A DNA stretch of 64,000 nucleotides from Methylobacter luteus IMV-B-3098. Its GTDB lineage: Bacteria; Pseudomonadota; Gammaproteobacteria; Methylococcales; Methylomonadaceae. Of the stretch, positions 42,150 through 52,535 are shown piece after piece; positions within the stretch are counted from its first letter, which is position 1, and the number at the start of each line of letters is the position of its first letter. The stretch covers positions 311,376-375,375 of the forward strand of contig NZ_KE386569.1 of assembly GCF_000427625.1 (NCBI RefSeq), read 5' to 3'. The notes under the pieces are model-generated. The model had not been told where the DNA came from, did not search any database, and saw nothing but the letters and a program-made list of their open reading frames with translations. A program made the translations under genes and the position numbers.

Positions 42150-43805
42150 ATGCTGATAAATCTTATCTATGGCTGCATTAATTATGTTATTGCGACAGCG
42201 GCAACCTTCATGGTTTCCATCATTAGGGTGAAGGTTGCGTTTTATGTCTTATTGATAGGGTCTTTTTCCAGCATATCCGCTGAACCAGTGCATATACAAT
42301 TGCGCTGGCATCATCAATTTCAATTTGCCGGTTACTACGCGGCTCTGGAAAAAGGTTTTTATCGGAAAGCCGGTCTTGATGTAATACTTGACGCCGGTTC
42401 GCCGGAGAAAAAACCGGTTCAACAGGTGCTTCAAGGTCATGCCCAATATGGTGTAGCCAATAGCGAACTGTTGCTAGAACGCTTGCGTGGCGCGCGTCTG
42501 GTTGCTCTGGCGGCGATATATCAGCATTCTCCGTCTGTATTGTTGGCACGCAAAGATGCCGGCGTTTTTTCACCGCATGATTTGATCGGCAAGCATGTAA
42601 TGCTGATGGACAAAGCCGTCGATGCCGATTTTTTTGCCATGATGTACAACGAAGGCATCGACATGGCTGACATTCATGTCATTCCAAGCAGTTTTAATAT
42701 TCAGGATCTGGTTGACGGGAAAGTTGTCGCTTTTAACTCTTATCTGAGCAACGAACCTTACTATCTGAATCAGCATGGCGTCGATTATGCGGTGCTCAAT
42801 CCGCGTAACTACGGCGTGGATTTTTACAGTGATATTCTTTTTACTACCGAGGATGAAATAAAAAAACACCCCGATCAGGTAAAAGCATTGCGGAACGCCA
42901 GTCTAGAAGGCTGGCGATATGCCATGGATCATCCTCAGGAAATCATTGATTTGTTAGTGAATAAGTACAAGGTTAATAAATCCATCGCACACCTGGAATT
43001 TGAAGCAAACGCAATAAGGCCATTGATTGCGCCGGATTTGGTTGAGTTGGGGCATATGAATCCCTGGCGCTGGCGGCATATGGCCAGCACTTTTGTACAA
43101 GCTAATATGGTCGAAAATGATCATGCCTTGGAAGGGTTTATTTATGAATCGGATTTTAAGGTAGACAAGGAACAATTATGGCTGTATTCAGAGATTTTTT
43201 TAGCGCTGGCGATAGTGGTGGTATTCGTCATTGTTGTGTTGTTTGTTTCTTACAGAACCGCAAGGCGAGAAATTCGTTTGCGTCTCACAGCTGAACAGGA
43301 AATCAAGAAAATCGCCTATCGGGATACCCTAACAGGACTCGATAATCGTCATCATCTGTTTGTGCTGGCGGATCAATTCTTAAAAATGGCTCAGAGGGAT
43401 TGTTATAAAGTCGCTGTTTGCTTTATCGATCTGAATCAGTTCAAAAATATAAACGATACATTAGGGCATAAAGCAGGCGATAAAGTGTTAATGCATGTAG
43501 GCCATACGCTGCGAAATTTTATACGTCAATCGGATGTGGCGGCCCGCTTCGGCGGTGATGAATTTGTACTGCTTCTTAATCATGTTAAAAATAAAGAAGA
43601 TATCACGCCGATGCTGCTGGAAGTACAGCAGGCCATCCGTCAGCCGGTAAACTACCAGAATAAGCAACTGTATGTATCGGCGAGTATGGGTGTGGCCTAT
43701 TATCCCGATGATGGCACTGATATCGATGCGTTAATAGATTTAGCGGATTCAAAAATGTACCATGTGAAATTGGAAGACAAGGAGCCTTTGGTGTCTTTAA
43801 GTTAA
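42150..43805 (+). CDS. Diguanylate cyclase with NMT1/THI5-like periplasmic sensor
   Basis: A 551-residue receptor. An N-terminal hydrophobic leader (residues about 10-45, 'VKVAFYVLLIGSFSSISA') is followed by an ABC-type substrate-binding domain of the NMT1/THI5 class ('IQLRWHHQFQFAGYYAALEK', 'ARLVALAAIYQHSPSVLLAR', 'NPRNYGVDFYSDILFTTEDE'). One transmembrane helix (about 350-370, 'FLALAIVVVFVIVVLFVSY') links it to a GGDEF domain with 'RDTLTGLDNRHHLF' and the intact signature 'RFGGDEFVLLL'. It should make c-di-GMP in response to a periplasmic pyrimidine- or sulfonate-like ligand. An alternative start at 42210 gives a cleaner signal peptide; the ATG at 42150 has AAGG. Confidence 0.86.
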   Translation: MLINLIYGCINYVIATAATFMVSIIRVKVAFYVLLIGSFSSISAEPVHIQLRWHHQFQFAGYYAALEKGFYRKAGLDVILDAGSPEKKPVQQVLQGHAQYGVANSELLLERLRGARLVALAAIYQHSPSVLLARKDAGVFSPHDLIGKHVMLMDKAVDADFFAMMYNEGIDMADIHVIPSSFNIQDLVDGKVVAFNSYLSNEPYYLNQHGVDYAVLNPRNYGVDFYSDILFTTEDEIKKHPDQVKALRNASLEGWRYAMDHPQEIIDLLVNKYKVNKSIAHLEFEANAIRPLIAPDLVELGHMNPWRWRHMASTFVQANMVENDHALEGFIYESDFKVDKEQLWLYSEIFLALAIVVVFVIVVLFVSYRTARREIRLRLTAEQEIKKIAYRDTLTGLDNRHHLFVLADQFLKMAQRDCYKVAVCFIDLNQFKNINDTLGHKAGDKVLMHVGHTLRNFIRQSDVAARFGGDEFVLLLNHVKNKEDITPMLLEVQQAIRQPVNYQNKQLYVSASMGVAYYPDDGTDIDALIDLADSKMYHVKLEDKEPLVSLS

Positions 43806-44456
43806 AAATACCGCATAAAAAAGTTCCTTTGTGGCTGCGGGATTTTTAATAAGGTGATGGCTTTAAATTTTGCCATCTAAATCTACCTGAAAATACTTAT
43901 GCGTGATTTTTGCTGATTCTCCAGCGGTCAGCTTATATTCGGGATATTGGTTATTGCTTTTTGAATAGCTTGCGCCACAGACTTGCGCTGAATATCAAAC
44001 AGAATGTGATAATTCAAATCCTCATCGAAAGGCGACGTCAGGGGGGGGCAGCCGGATTGGTCGGATGATGTTTAAATTATTGGCTTTTCTTGTCGGCACG
44101 AACCGCGTCAAGAACGCCGTTAGCAATCACCGTCTGAACCGGGCCTATCAGATGTTGGTGTAGCCGTTCTTGTTAACTGTAACTTCGCTGAACATTAATG
44201 TAACAGAGTGAACTTGAACTTTTGAGTGGCTTTTAGCCTGATTGTCGATCAGCATGGCTAGGGCGATTCCGACAGGTGCGTCCAGTAGCCTATGATGATT
44301 TCAGGCTCTGCCGCCTTATTGGGCGGACCGTTTGCAATCAAGGCTTCACTATGCGGAATATTATCTTTTCGTTCATGCATTGATTTCCAAAAACTTAAAC
44401 GAAAATTACGGTTCGACGTAGAATAATACGATTTAAAGTTGCTTCTGAACAGAATT
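43806..44456. other. Long intergenic region with possible gene remnants
   Basis: About 650 bp without a called gene. On the minus strand, short frames read 'MHERKDNIPHSEALIANGPP' from the ATG at 44380 and, in another frame, 'DAPVGIALAMLIDNQAKSHS' then 'KVQVHSVTLMFSEVTVNKNG'. A third frame reads 'GPVQTVIANGVLDAVRADKK' and ends TAA near 44081. The protein-like texture in three frames suggests a decayed gene, but I cannot assign a family. Confidence 0.3.
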
Positions 44457-45308
44457 ATGGCGTCAACATTAACAACAACTAATCACAGTCGGGATGTGGC
44501 AGGATTGAAATATGTCTATCCGGTGCTTTCCAGGCGAGCGGGTGGTTTGTCTATAGGGATTAATTTCAATACCAATAATGCCTGTAATTGGCGTTGTATT
44601 TATTGCCAGGTTCCCGATTTGAAAATCGGAGCGGCGCCTGAAATGGATTTTCAGCTACTGGAAGACGAGTTAAGGTTTTTTCTCGATGATGTGCTGAATG
44701 GTGATTTTTATGAACGTTTCCAGATACCGGCCGGAAATCGCGTTATCAAGGATATCGCCATTTCCGGCAACGGCGAGCCAACCAGTTTAAACGAATTTGA
44801 CAGGGCGGTGGTATTGATTGGCGAAATAGCGACAGAAGTCGGTGTTTTGCCACAGAGCAATTTCGTATTGATCACTAACGGCAGTCTGGTGCATCAGCCA
44901 AAAGTTCAGTATGGGTTGAAGAAATTGAGGGAATATGGCGGAGAGGTCTGGTTTAAGTTTGACAGCGCTACCGAAGCGGGCAGGCGGCTGATCAATAATG
45001 CGAGGCAGAGTTATCAAGCCAGTCTGGAAAATTTAATGCTTTCTGCACAGTTGTGTCCTACAAAATTACAGACCTGTCTGCTGGATTATGATAAACGCGG
45101 TTTGCCGAAAGAGGAAAGGCAGGCTTATTTGGATATGCTGAAGACAGTTAGAGAGCATGTAAGCCTGAGAGGCGTTATGCTGTATACAATAGCGCGGCCT
45201 TCCATGCAGCCGGAGTCGGGGTGGCTAGAGAAATTGCCGGCGGAAACATTAAATGCCTTTGCCGATGAAATCAGGCAGCTGGGTTTTGATGTATCAGTCA
45301 GCGTTTGA
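44457..45308 (+). CDS. Radical SAM protein
   Basis: A 283-residue radical SAM enzyme with the [4Fe-4S] motif C-x3-C-x2-C at Cys43, Cys47 and Cys50 ('NNACNWRCIYCQVPDL'), then 'IKDIAISGNGEPTSLNEF' (the GGE-like SAM-binding strand) and 'KFDSATEAGRRLINNARQSY'. It is of the short form without an extra Fe-S domain, found as a conserved stand-alone protein in gammaproteobacteria; the reaction is unknown. I use the ATG at 44457 (MASTLTT); a TTG at 44439 in frame is weaker. The hairpin 45423-45452 follows it. Confidence 0.85.
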   Translation: MASTLTTTNHSRDVAGLKYVYPVLSRRAGGLSIGINFNTNNACNWRCIYCQVPDLKIGAAPEMDFQLLEDELRFFLDDVLNGDFYERFQIPAGNRVIKDIAISGNGEPTSLNEFDRAVVLIGEIATEVGVLPQSNFVLITNGSLVHQPKVQYGLKKLREYGGEVWFKFDSATEAGRRLINNARQSYQASLENLMLSAQLCPTKLQTCLLDYDKRGLPKEERQAYLDMLKTVREHVSLRGVMLYTIARPSMQPESGWLEKLPAETLNAFADEIRQLGFDVSVSV

Positions 45309-45681
45309 TTCAAGCTTGAATATCCAGCAAGGTCCCAAGCATTGCATGGCCTGTCTCGAGCAGCCTGATCACTGATGATGTTTTCAGTTTCGCAGTTTTT
45401 TAAGTAGTATGGATTTGGGAATGCCGATAGGGTTGAATTACATGCTATCGGCTTTATTGTTTGTGCAGGCTGCTTGACGGGTTCTCTGGTCGCATAGGTT
45501 GATTTATGCTGAGCGCTATTAATTGAATTGTGTTTACGGTAGACTGACATCCATTTCAGGCGTCCTTATTTTTGTATGACCATAGCCATCATAACGCCTT
45601 GGTATAGGTAGCGCGATTTTACGCCGGAAGGGAACGAAACTGTGTATTAGTATTGATGTGGAAATATTTTCAATTTATAAC
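45309..45681. other. Intergenic region between the radical SAM gene and tRNA-Leu
   Basis: About 370 bp. GCCGATAG (45423-45430) pairs with CTATCGGC (45445-45452), followed by TTTATTGTTT, a plausible terminator of the radical SAM gene. The minus-strand frame across it is a shadow. No other feature. Confidence 0.5.
45423..45462 (+). terminator. Probable terminator of the radical SAM gene
   Basis: An 8-bp perfect stem (GCCGATAG/CTATCGGC) with a 14-nt loop and a T-rich tail, 115 bp after the stop. Confidence 0.55.
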
Positions 45682-45711
45682 TTGTTGCGATGACGGAATT
45701 GGGGCTATAAT
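45682..45711 (+). promoter_or_regulatory. Sigma-70-type promoter of tRNA-Leu
   Basis: TTGTTG (45682-45687), 18-bp spacer, TATAAT (45706-45711). The tRNA begins 19 bp further on. GCCGCG follows the -10, as in GC-rich discriminators of stringently controlled promoters. Confidence 0.65.
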
Positions 45712-45729
45712 GCCGCGTTCATTCAAAGT

Positions 45730-45813
45730 GCGAATGTGGCGGAACTGGTAGACGCGCTGGATTTAGGTTCCAGTAGGTTTCCTGTGAGAGTTCGAGTCTC
45801 TCCATTCGCACCA
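45730..45813 (+). tRNA. tRNA-Leu (anticodon TAG)
   Basis: Acceptor stem GCGAATG/CATTCGC, an anticodon stem CTGGA/TCCAG with loop TTTAGGT giving TAG, and a short variable arm. The T arm GAGTTCGAGTCTC is followed by the discriminator A and an encoded CCA end (45811-45813). Long-form tRNA as expected for Leu. It is transcribed just upstream of tig. Confidence 0.95.
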
Positions 45814-45932
45814 CTAAATTCAAAATATTTACATATTAAGATTAGCGATATCAGTCGTTAATTTTTCAAATCCTTGAGCCGTTTCCGGTATCCTATATAA
45901 AAATCTATCCATAAATTATTTGAGGTAAAGAA

Positions 45933-47234
45933 ATGCAAGTTTCTGTCGAAAAGACATCAGAATTAAGCAGAAAAATGACTGTTAGCGTGCCTGAAGAAGT
46001 TGTCCAGGAAAAAATGGCGGCGCGTTTGAAGTCGTTGGCGCGCGAAGTTAAAATCGATGGCTTTCGTCCGGGCAAAGTGCCTCAGCATGTAGTTAAAAAG
46101 ATGTTTGGCGATAGGATTCGTGGCGAAGTTGCCGGCGACCTGATTCAATCCACTTATTTTGAGGCATTGCAGGATCAAAATTTAAAACCTGCCGGCCATC
46201 CGCATATTCATCCTTCCAATGAAACGGAAGGATTTAAATACACTGCCGAATTTGAAGTCTATCCTGAAATATCACTGGAGGGCGTGAGTCAAATTGAAGT
46301 AAAACGCCCCGTTGCTACTGTCAGTGAGGCCGATGTTGACGGCATGATTGACAAACTGAGAGCACAAAGAAAAACTTGGCAGAAAGTAGAGCGCGCATCA
46401 CAGGAACATGACCGCATAACGATCAGTTTTTCAGGCGTTGCTGACGGCGAAAATTTTACTGATGGCAAAGTGGAAAACTATCAGGTTGAAATTGGCGCGA
46501 AACAGATGATTCCAGGCTTTGAAGACAACCTGATCGGTCTTGAAGCGGGCGCTAATAAAACATTTGAAGTGTCTTTTCCGGAGCAATATGGCAACGAAAA
46601 ATTAGCAGGTAAAGCGGCTGAGTTTGAAGTTGAGGTCATTGCTGTTGAAGAACCCGTATTGCCTGAAATTGATGACATTTTCGTTAAGGCCTATGGTATT
46701 GAAGATGGTTCCGTAGAGTCTTTTCGTGAAGATGTCAGAAACAATATGGAAAGAGAACTTGAGCAGGCATTGCGGGGTAAGTTGAAAAACGCTGTCATGG
46801 ATGCCTTGTATGAGAAGATTCAGATTGCTGTTCCGAATACGCTGGTCGACCAGGAAGTCGAAAATATGATGAAGCCTTATATAGAGACTGCTAAAAGGCA
46901 GAAAATGAAGCTGGACGATCTGAAATTGCCAAGGGATGCATTTGAAGAACAGGCTAAACGTCGTGTAGCTTTAGGATTGATTTTGGGCGAAATCATTCAG
47001 AAAAATGATATCAAAATAGATGCGGATAAAGTACGATCTGCTATTGAAGATATGGCGAGAAGTTATGAACGCCCTGAAGATGTGGTTAAATGGTATTATT
47101 CGGATGAAAGTCGACTGGACGATGTCAGACAAATGGTGCTGGAAGACCAGACCGTTGAGTGGTTGGCGGCCCAGGCAAAAGTATCTGATGAGCCTATGAA
47201 ATTCGACGATGTAATGAATCAACAGCAAAGGTAA
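45933..47234 (+). CDS. tig: Trigger factor, ribosome-associated chaperone
   Basis: A 433-residue trigger factor. The N-terminal ribosome-binding domain ('[20 protein letters not shown]', with the family signature '[17 protein letters not shown]' at about residues 44-60) is followed by the FKBP-type PPIase domain ('[20 protein letters not shown]', '[15 protein letters not shown]') and the helical C-terminal chaperone domain. It holds nascent chains at the ribosome exit. Standard gammaproteobacterial order tig-clpP-clpX-lon follows. A GAGG ribosome site precedes the ATG. Confidence 0.97.
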   Translation: MQVSVEKTSELSRKMTVSVPEEVVQEKMAARLKSLAREVKIDGFRPGKVPQHVVKKMFGDRIRGEVAGDLIQSTYFEALQDQNLKPAGHPHIHPSNETEGFKYTAEFEVYPEISLEGVSQIEVKRPVATVSEADVDGMIDKLRAQRKTWQKVERASQEHDRITISFSGVADGENFTDGKVENYQVEIGAKQMIPGFEDNLIGLEAGANKTFEVSFPEQYGNEKLAGKAAEFEVEVIAVEEPVLPEIDDIFVKAYGIEDGSVESFREDVRNNMERELEQALRGKLKNAVMDALYEKIQIAVPNTLVDQEVENMMKPYIETAKRQKMKLDDLKLPRDAFEEQAKRRVALGLILGEIIQKNDIKIDADKVRSAIEDMARSYERPEDVVKWYYSDESRLDDVRQMVLEDQTVEWLAAQAKVSDEPMKFDDVMNQQQR

Positions 47235-47242
47235 GGTTTCGA

Positions 47243-47881
47243 ATGTATAAAATGAATCAAGCAATGGCTCCTGAGGCCGCGGGTGGGTTAGTTCCTATAG
47301 TGGTTGAGCAAACCGCTAGAGGCGAGCGTTCTTTTGATATCTACTCAAGACTATTAAAGGAACGTGTTATATTTCTGGTTGGCCAAGTGGAAGATTACAT
47401 GGCTAATCTTGTTGTCGCTCAGTTGCTTTTTCTGGAATCAGAAAATCCTGACAAGGATATTCATTTATACATCAATTCGCCCGGCGGATCAGTGACGGCC
47501 GGCATGTCAATTTATGATACCATGCAATTTATCAAGCCCGATGTAAGCACTATGTGTATCGGGCAGGCTGCCAGTATGGGGGCTTTGCTTCTGACTGGCG
47601 GAGCTAAAGGCAAACGGTATTGTCTGCCTCATTCGAGAATGATGATTCACCAGCCGCTAGGCGGCTTTCAGGGACAGGCCTCCGATATTGATATTCATGC
47701 CAGGGAGATTCTGGCAATCAGAGAGAAGCTGAATAAAATCTTATCAGGCCACACTGGGCAGCCGATAGAAAAAATCAGGCTGGATACAGATAGGGATAAT
47801 TTTTTGAGCGCTAATGATGCGGTCAGTTATGGGCTCATTGATAAAGTATTATCAAGCCGAACAATTGATTCTGATAAATAA
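47243..47881 (+). CDS. clpP: ATP-dependent Clp protease proteolytic subunit
   Basis: 212 residues, the normal ClpP length. The catalytic triad is recognisable: Ser111 in '[15 protein letters not shown]', His136 in '[10 protein letters not shown]' and Asp in 'LDTDRDNF'. It forms the tetradecameric barrel that pairs with ClpX. The start at 47243 (MYKMNQ) has AAGG at a 6-base spacing; Met4 (47252) is an alternative. It lies 8 bp after tig, so the two are in one transcript. Confidence 0.97.
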   Translation: MYKMNQAMAPEAAGGLVPIVVEQTARGERSFDIYSRLLKERVIFLVGQVEDYMANLVVAQLLFLESENPDKDIHLYINSPGGSVTAGMSIYDTMQFIKPDVSTMCIGQAASMGALLLTGGAKGKRYCLPHSRMMIHQPLGGFQGQASDIDIHAREILAIREKLNKILSGHTGQPIEKIRLDTDRDNFLSANDAVSYGLIDKVLSSRTIDSDK

Positions 47882-47969
47882 CGGTTGGTATTTTTTTTGT
47901 ATTTAGATATTCTTTGCTTCATCGAAAGTAAAAAAACATCAGTTTCTGGATGTTTGCAGGAGTCAATTT

Positions 47970-49241
47970 ATGAGTAATGACAAAAACAGCAAAGACGACG
48001 ATAAACTGCTTTATTGTTCTTTTTGCGGTAAAAGTCAGCATGAAGTCAGGAAGCTTATTGCAGGGCCATCGGTTTATGTATGCGACGAGTGCGTAGAGCT
48101 TTGTAATGACATCATAAGAGACGAATTGCAAGACGACTCTTCTTCCTTTGGCGGCGAATTGCCTAAGCCGAAAGAGATCAAGGCAGAACTCGATGAATAT
48201 GTCATTGGGCAGGAAAGCGCGAAAAAGATTTTGGCTGTCGCCGTCTATAATCATTACAAGCGCTTACGCAGCAAGTCAAAAAAAGATGGTGTCGAATTAG
48301 CCAAAAGTAATATCTTATTGATAGGCCCAACCGGTTCAGGAAAAACGCTGCTGGCTGAAACACTGGCGCGTCTGCTGGATGTGCCTTTTACTATTGCTGA
48401 TGCCACTACACTGACAGAGGCCGGTTATGTGGGAGAAGATGTAGAAAATATCATTCAAAAGATCCTGCAGAAATGTGATTATGATGTAGAAAAGGCTGAA
48501 ACTGGCATTGTTTATATCGACGAAATCGATAAAATTTCCAGAAAGTCTGATAATCCATCGATAACTCGCGATGTCTCCGGCGAAGGCGTACAACAGGCAT
48601 TGCTGAAATTGATTGAAGGCACTATTGCTTCGGTTCCTCCTCAAGGTGGTCGCAAACATCCGCAACAGGAATTTCTGCAAGTCAATACCGCCAATATCCT
48701 GTTTATAGTTGGTGGTGCGTTTGCCGGACTGGACCGTATCATTAAAGATCGTTCGGAAAAAGGCGGCATAGGCTTCTCGGCTGAAGTAAAAGCCAAGGAC
48801 GAGACTAAAAATGTCGGGCAGCTTTTTGCTGAAGTTGAGTCTGAAGACTTGATCAAATACGGATTGATCCCGGAGTTTGTCGGTCGTCTCCCGGTTATTG
48901 CCACTTTAGAAGAACTTGATGAGCAGGCTTTGGTCCAAATATTGACTGAGCCTAAAAATGCACTGATTAAGCAATATAAGCATTTATTTGAAATGGAAGG
49001 TGCTGAGTTGGAGTTCAGAGAAGATTCCTTAATCGCCATCGCCCGCAAATCCATGGAAAGAAAAACCGGCGCCCGTGGCTTAAGAACTATCGTTGAAAAT
49101 ATTCTGCTGGATACTATGTATGAATTGCCATCATCGGAAAATATCCGCAAGGTGGTTATTGATGAAAGTGTTATTCTAGGTGAGTCTGAACCTTTTCTGG
49201 TTTATGAAACGGAAAAGAAGAAGGCCTCGGCCGAATCTTGA
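47970..49241 (+). CDS. clpX: Clp protease ATP-binding subunit ClpX
   Basis: 423 residues. The N-terminal zinc-binding domain has Cys16, Cys19, Cys38 and Cys41 ('YCSFCGKS', 'VCDECVELC'); the AAA+ module has Walker A '[18 protein letters not shown]', Walker B '[11 protein letters not shown]' and the pore loop 'GYVGEDVE'. The '[16 protein letters not shown]' and '[10 protein letters not shown]' sensor regions are intact. It unfolds substrates and feeds them to ClpP. It is followed by a strong terminator. Confidence 0.97.
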   Translation: MSNDKNSKDDDKLLYCSFCGKSQHEVRKLIAGPSVYVCDECVELCNDIIRDELQDDSSSFGGELPKPKEIKAELDEYVIGQESAKKILAVAVYNHYKRLRSKSKKDGVELAKSNILLIGPTGSGKTLLAETLARLLDVPFTIADATTLTEAGYVGEDVENIIQKILQKCDYDVEKAETGIVYIDEIDKISRKSDNPSITRDVSGEGVQQALLKLIEGTIASVPPQGGRKHPQQEFLQVNTANILFIVGGAFAGLDRIIKDRSEKGGIGFSAEVKAKDETKNVGQLFAEVESEDLIKYGLIPEFVGRLPVIATLEELDEQALVQILTEPKNALIKQYKHLFEMEGAELEFREDSLIAIARKSMERKTGARGLRTIVENILLDTMYELPSSENIRKVVIDESVILGESEPFLVYETEKKKASAES

Positions 49242-49260
49242 AATTTATTCGGGATAGCAT

Positions 49261-49296
49261 AAAAGGGAGCTTTATTTTTTAAGCTCCCTTTTTTTT
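49261..49296 (+). terminator. Rho-independent terminator after clpX
   Basis: AAAAGGGAGCTT (49261-49272) pairs with AAGCTCCCTTTT (49281-49292), followed by T. Located 19 bp after the clpX stop. Confidence 0.9.
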
Positions 49297-49398
49297 GCGC
49301 TATAGCTAGGCAAATGACTGTGTTTTAAGTCCTTAACTCTTGCTATTTTATTTATTGGCCCCATATCTTTTTTTCAAAAATTGCTAAAGGCTCCGGTT

Positions 49399-51822
49399 AT
49401 GGAAACGCACAAAATGACAGAGATACAACAGACAGATATTTTGATTCCGGTTTTGCCGCTCAGAGACGTCGTGGTTTATCCGCACATGGTGATCACTTTA
49501 TTTGTTGGCAGGGAAAAATCTATTGATGCTTTGGATGCCGCCATGAAGGATAACAAGCAGATATTACTGGTTGCCCAGAAAGAAGCTGAAATTGATGAGC
49601 CGGATTTTACCGATCTTTATCAGGTCGGTACCTTGGCCAATATTCTGCAATTGCTAAAATTACCTGACGGCACTGTTAAGGTTTTGGTAGAAGGGAGTCA
49701 GCGCAGTAAAGTTCTCTACTATAAAGAAACGGAGAGTTTTTTTTCCGCGGCTGTCATAAAAATTGATGACATCCTAAATATATCTGAACGGGAGCAAGAG
49801 GTACTGCAACGTACAGTAATCAGTTCGTTTGACCAATATGTCAAGCTGAATAATAAAATCCCACCGGAAGTCCTCAATTCTCTTGCCGGTATTGATGACT
49901 CAAGCCGTCTTGCCGATACCATGGCTGCGCATATGACGCTAAAGGTTAATGAAAAACAGGCAATTCTGGAAACCGCTGATATTGCAACACGGCTGGAAAA
50001 TTTGATGACTCAGATGGAAGGTGAGGTCGATCTTCTGGAAATGGAAAAAAGAATCCGTGGGCGCGTTAAGCAGCAAATGGAGAAGAATCAAAAGGAATAT
50101 TATCTGAATGAGCAAATGAAGGCGATTCAGAAAGAACTTGGTGAGATGGATGATGTTGCCAATGAAATTGAAGAGCTGGAAAAGAAAATTGAAAACGCCG
50201 GCATGACCAAGGAAGCCAGAACAAAGGCCGAGGCAGAGCTTAACAAGCTTAAACTGATGTCGCCGATGTCTGCCGAGGCAACTGTTGTGCGCAATTATAT
50301 TGATTGGATGGTCAGTGTGCCCTGGAAGAAAAAAACCAAGGTACGGCATGATTTGAAGCTGGCCGAACAGGTTCTGGAAACAGAACACTATGGTTTGGAG
50401 AAAGTCAAGGAGCGTATTCTCGAGTATCTGGCTGTGCAGCAGCGGGTGCAGCAGCTCAAAGGGCCTATTTTATGTCTAGTCGGTCCTCCGGGCGTAGGCA
50501 AGACCTCATTAGGCGAGTCCATTGCTCGCGCCACTAATCGCAAATATGTGCGAATGGCCTTGGGTGGCGTGCGAGACGAGGCGGAAATTCGTGGGCATCG
50601 TCGAACCTACATAGGCTCTATGCCAGGCAAGATTTTGCAGAATCTGGCTAAGGTGAAAACACGGAACCCGATGTTTTTGTTGGATGAGATTGACAAAATG
50701 GCAGCCGATTTCCGGGGCGATCCGGCCTCGGCATTGTTGGAAGTGCTGGATCCCGCGCAGAATCATACTTTCTCGGATCACTATCTGGAAGTGGATTTTG
50801 ATTTGTCCGATGTGATGTTTGTCGCGACGGCCAATACAATGAATATCCCTCCCGCATTGCTGGATCGGATGGAAGTTATACGCCTCGCCGGTTACACGGA
50901 AGATGAAAAAATTAATATTGCCATCCGATATTTGATTCCGAAGCAGATTAAAAATAATGGGCTGAAAGAACATGAAATCGAAATTACAGAGGCGGCTGTC
51001 AGGGACATTATCCGTTATTACTCGCGAGAAGCCGGGGTGCGCAGTCTTGAACGGGAAATTTCGAAAATCTGCCGTAAAGTAGTCAAAGACCTGTTGCTGA
51101 AGCCGAGCAAAGACAAAGTTGAAATTAATCCTGACAACCTTGATAAATATCTGGGCGTTAAACGGTTTCACTACGGCCTCGCAGAAGAAAAGGATCAGGT
51201 TGGGCAAGTGACTGGTTTGGCTTGGACAGAAGTAGGCGGCGAATTGCTAATGATTGAAACAGCCGTTATTCCGGGAAAAGGTAAACATTCTTCTACGGGC
51301 AAACTTGGCGATGTCATGAAAGAATCGATCGAGGCTGCGATGACCGTGGTAAGAAGTCGCTCTGAAATTCTGGGAATAGATCATGAGGTGTTTCAGAAAA
51401 ATGATATCCATATTCATGTGCCCGAAGGAGCTACGCCAAAAGATGGGCCTAGCGCTGGTATAGGTATGTGTACGGCCATCATTTCGGCATTGACTAAAAT
51501 ACCCGTAAAGGCAAGTGTGGCCATGACCGGTGAGATTACCCTGCGAGGTGAGGTATTGCCGATAGGCGGGTTGAAGGAAAAACTGCTGGCTGCTCATCGT
51601 GGCGGCATAACAACAGTTCTTATTCCTGCGGAAAATGAAAAAGACTTGGTTGAAATTCCTGAAAATATAAAGCAGAACTTGGACATCAAGCCTGTCCATT
51701 GGATAGATGAGGTGCTTGAAGTGGCTCTACAGTACATGCCGAAGCCGAGCGACAAGAAAGAAGTCGAAGAAAAGGCTAAAAGTGATAAGCTAAAAAAACA
51801 AGGTCTTGTTACCGCTCATTAA
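49399..51822 (+). CDS. lon: ATP-dependent protease Lon
   Basis: 807 residues from the ATG at 49399 (METHKM), which has AAAGG upstream; a TTG at 49381 is in frame but less likely. The N-terminal LON domain ('[20 protein letters not shown]'), the AAA+ domain with Walker A 'GPPGVGKT' (362-369) and 'FLLDEIDKM', and the Ser/Lys protease domain with Ser685 in '[11 protein letters not shown]' are all complete. It degrades misfolded and regulatory proteins. It lies between clpX and HU, the usual order. Confidence 0.97.
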   Translation: METHKMTEIQQTDILIPVLPLRDVVVYPHMVITLFVGREKSIDALDAAMKDNKQILLVAQKEAEIDEPDFTDLYQVGTLANILQLLKLPDGTVKVLVEGSQRSKVLYYKETESFFSAAVIKIDDILNISEREQEVLQRTVISSFDQYVKLNNKIPPEVLNSLAGIDDSSRLADTMAAHMTLKVNEKQAILETADIATRLENLMTQMEGEVDLLEMEKRIRGRVKQQMEKNQKEYYLNEQMKAIQKELGEMDDVANEIEELEKKIENAGMTKEARTKAEAELNKLKLMSPMSAEATVVRNYIDWMVSVPWKKKTKVRHDLKLAEQVLETEHYGLEKVKERILEYLAVQQRVQQLKGPILCLVGPPGVGKTSLGESIARATNRKYVRMALGGVRDEAEIRGHRRTYIGSMPGKILQNLAKVKTRNPMFLLDEIDKMAADFRGDPASALLEVLDPAQNHTFSDHYLEVDFDLSDVMFVATANTMNIPPALLDRMEVIRLAGYTEDEKINIAIRYLIPKQIKNNGLKEHEIEITEAAVRDIIRYYSREAGVRSLEREISKICRKVVKDLLLKPSKDKVEINPDNLDKYLGVKRFHYGLAEEKDQVGQVTGLAWTEVGGELLMIETAVIPGKGKHSSTGKLGDVMKESIEAAMTVVRSRSEILGIDHEVFQKNDIHIHVPEGATPKDGPSAGIGMCTAIISALTKIPVKASVAMTGEITLRGEVLPIGGLKEKLLAAHRGGITTVLIPAENEKDLVEIPENIKQNLDIKPVHWIDEVLEVALQYMPKPSDKKEVEEKAKSDKLKKQGLVTAH

Positions 51823-51830
51823 AAAACAGC

Positions 51831-51863
51831 TTGCGGTTTTGCTTGAATCCGGCAAAACCGCAA
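51831..51863. terminator. Inverted repeat after lon
   Basis: TTGCGGTTTTGC (51831-51842) pairs perfectly with GCAAAACCGCAA (51852-51863). No T-run follows on the + strand, so terminator function is uncertain. Confidence 0.5.
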
Positions 51864-51890
51864 AAATCATGGGCTCGAGGGCTTTAATGC

Positions 51891-51920
51891 TTGACACTGC
51901 CTAAGAGCTATTGATATAAA
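51891..51920 (+). promoter_or_regulatory. Sigma-70 promoter of the HU gene
   Basis: Consensus TTGACA (51891-51896), an 18-bp spacer and TATAAA (51915-51920), about 92 bp before the HU start codon. Confidence 0.7.
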
Positions 51921-52014
51921 TATCGAGCTTTCTTGTGTGGCTAGGAATCGCGCATAAGGATCATACACTGGTTGTGCAGAATACAATTTAAAAAATACTT
52001 CCTAAGGGGGAATG

Positions 52015-52287
52015 ATGAATAAATCAGAACTAATCGATGCTATTGCAGAGTCTTCTGAATTGACAAAAGCGGACGCTGGACGTGCTTTAGATGGTTTCAT
52101 TAGTGCAGTTACGACTGCTTTAAGTAAAGGTGATTCTGTTGCTTTAGTTGGTTTTGGTACATACTCTGTAAAGGAAAGGGCAGAGCGCAAAGGCCGTAAT
52201 CCGCAAACAGGTGAGGAGATTACAATTAAGTCTGCAAAAATTCCTTCATTTAAAGCTGGTAAATCTTTAAAAGATGCTGTAAACTAG
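52015..52287 (+). CDS. hupB: DNA-binding protein HU (beta)
   Basis: 90 residues from the ATG at 52015 (MNKSELIDA); the ATG three bases earlier is also possible. AAGGGGG precedes it. The dimerisation helices are '[20 protein letters not shown]', the DNA-gripping arm carries '[14 protein letters not shown]', and the C-terminus is '[16 protein letters not shown]'. It is a nucleoid protein that bends DNA. The usual place after lon is kept, with its own promoter. Confidence 0.96.
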   Translation: MNKSELIDAIAESSELTKADAGRALDGFISAVTTALSKGDSVALVGFGTYSVKERAERKGRNPQTGEEITIKSAKIPSFKAGKSLKDAVN

Positions 52288-52300
52288 TGCTTCTTTAGTC

Positions 52301-52376
52301 GGGTGCTTAGCTCAGCTGGGAGAGCATCGCCCTTACAAGGCGAGGGTCGGGGGTTCGAACCCCTCAGCACCCACCA
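52301..52376 (+). tRNA. tRNA-Val (anticodon TAC)
   Basis: 76 nt with acceptor stem GGGTGCT/AGCACCC, D arm GCTCAGCTGGGAGAGC, anticodon arm CGCCCTTACAAGGCG giving TAC, and T arm GGGGGTTCGAACCCC. CCA is encoded. It follows HU by 13 bp. Confidence 0.96.
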
Positions 52377-52382
52377 GACTTT

Positions 52383-52459
52383 GGAGTGGTAGTTCAGTTG
52401 GTTAGAATACCGGCCTGTCACGCCGGGGGTCGCGGGTTCGAGCCCCGTCCACTCCGCCA
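52383..52459 (+). tRNA. tRNA-Asp (anticodon GTC)
   Basis: 77 nt: acceptor GGAGTGG/CCACTCC, D arm GTTCAGTTGGTTAGAAT, anticodon arm CCGGCCTGTCACGCCGG giving GTC, T arm GCGGGTTCGAGCCCCGT, and CCA encoded. Only 6 bp separate it from tRNA-Val, so both come from one transcript, ended by the hairpin at 52466-52499. Confidence 0.96.
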
Positions 52460-52465
52460 AATTAA

Positions 52466-52499
52466 AGCCCCGTACCGGTCTGGTTCGGGGTTTTTTTTT
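52466..52499 (+). terminator. Rho-independent terminator of the tRNA operon
   Basis: CCCCG-T-ACC pairs with GGT-T-CGGGG around GGTCT, followed by nine T. Confidence 0.85.
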
Positions 52500-52535
52500 G
52501 CTTAAATTTAAGCCGTTTTCTTTAGGATAGAGCAT

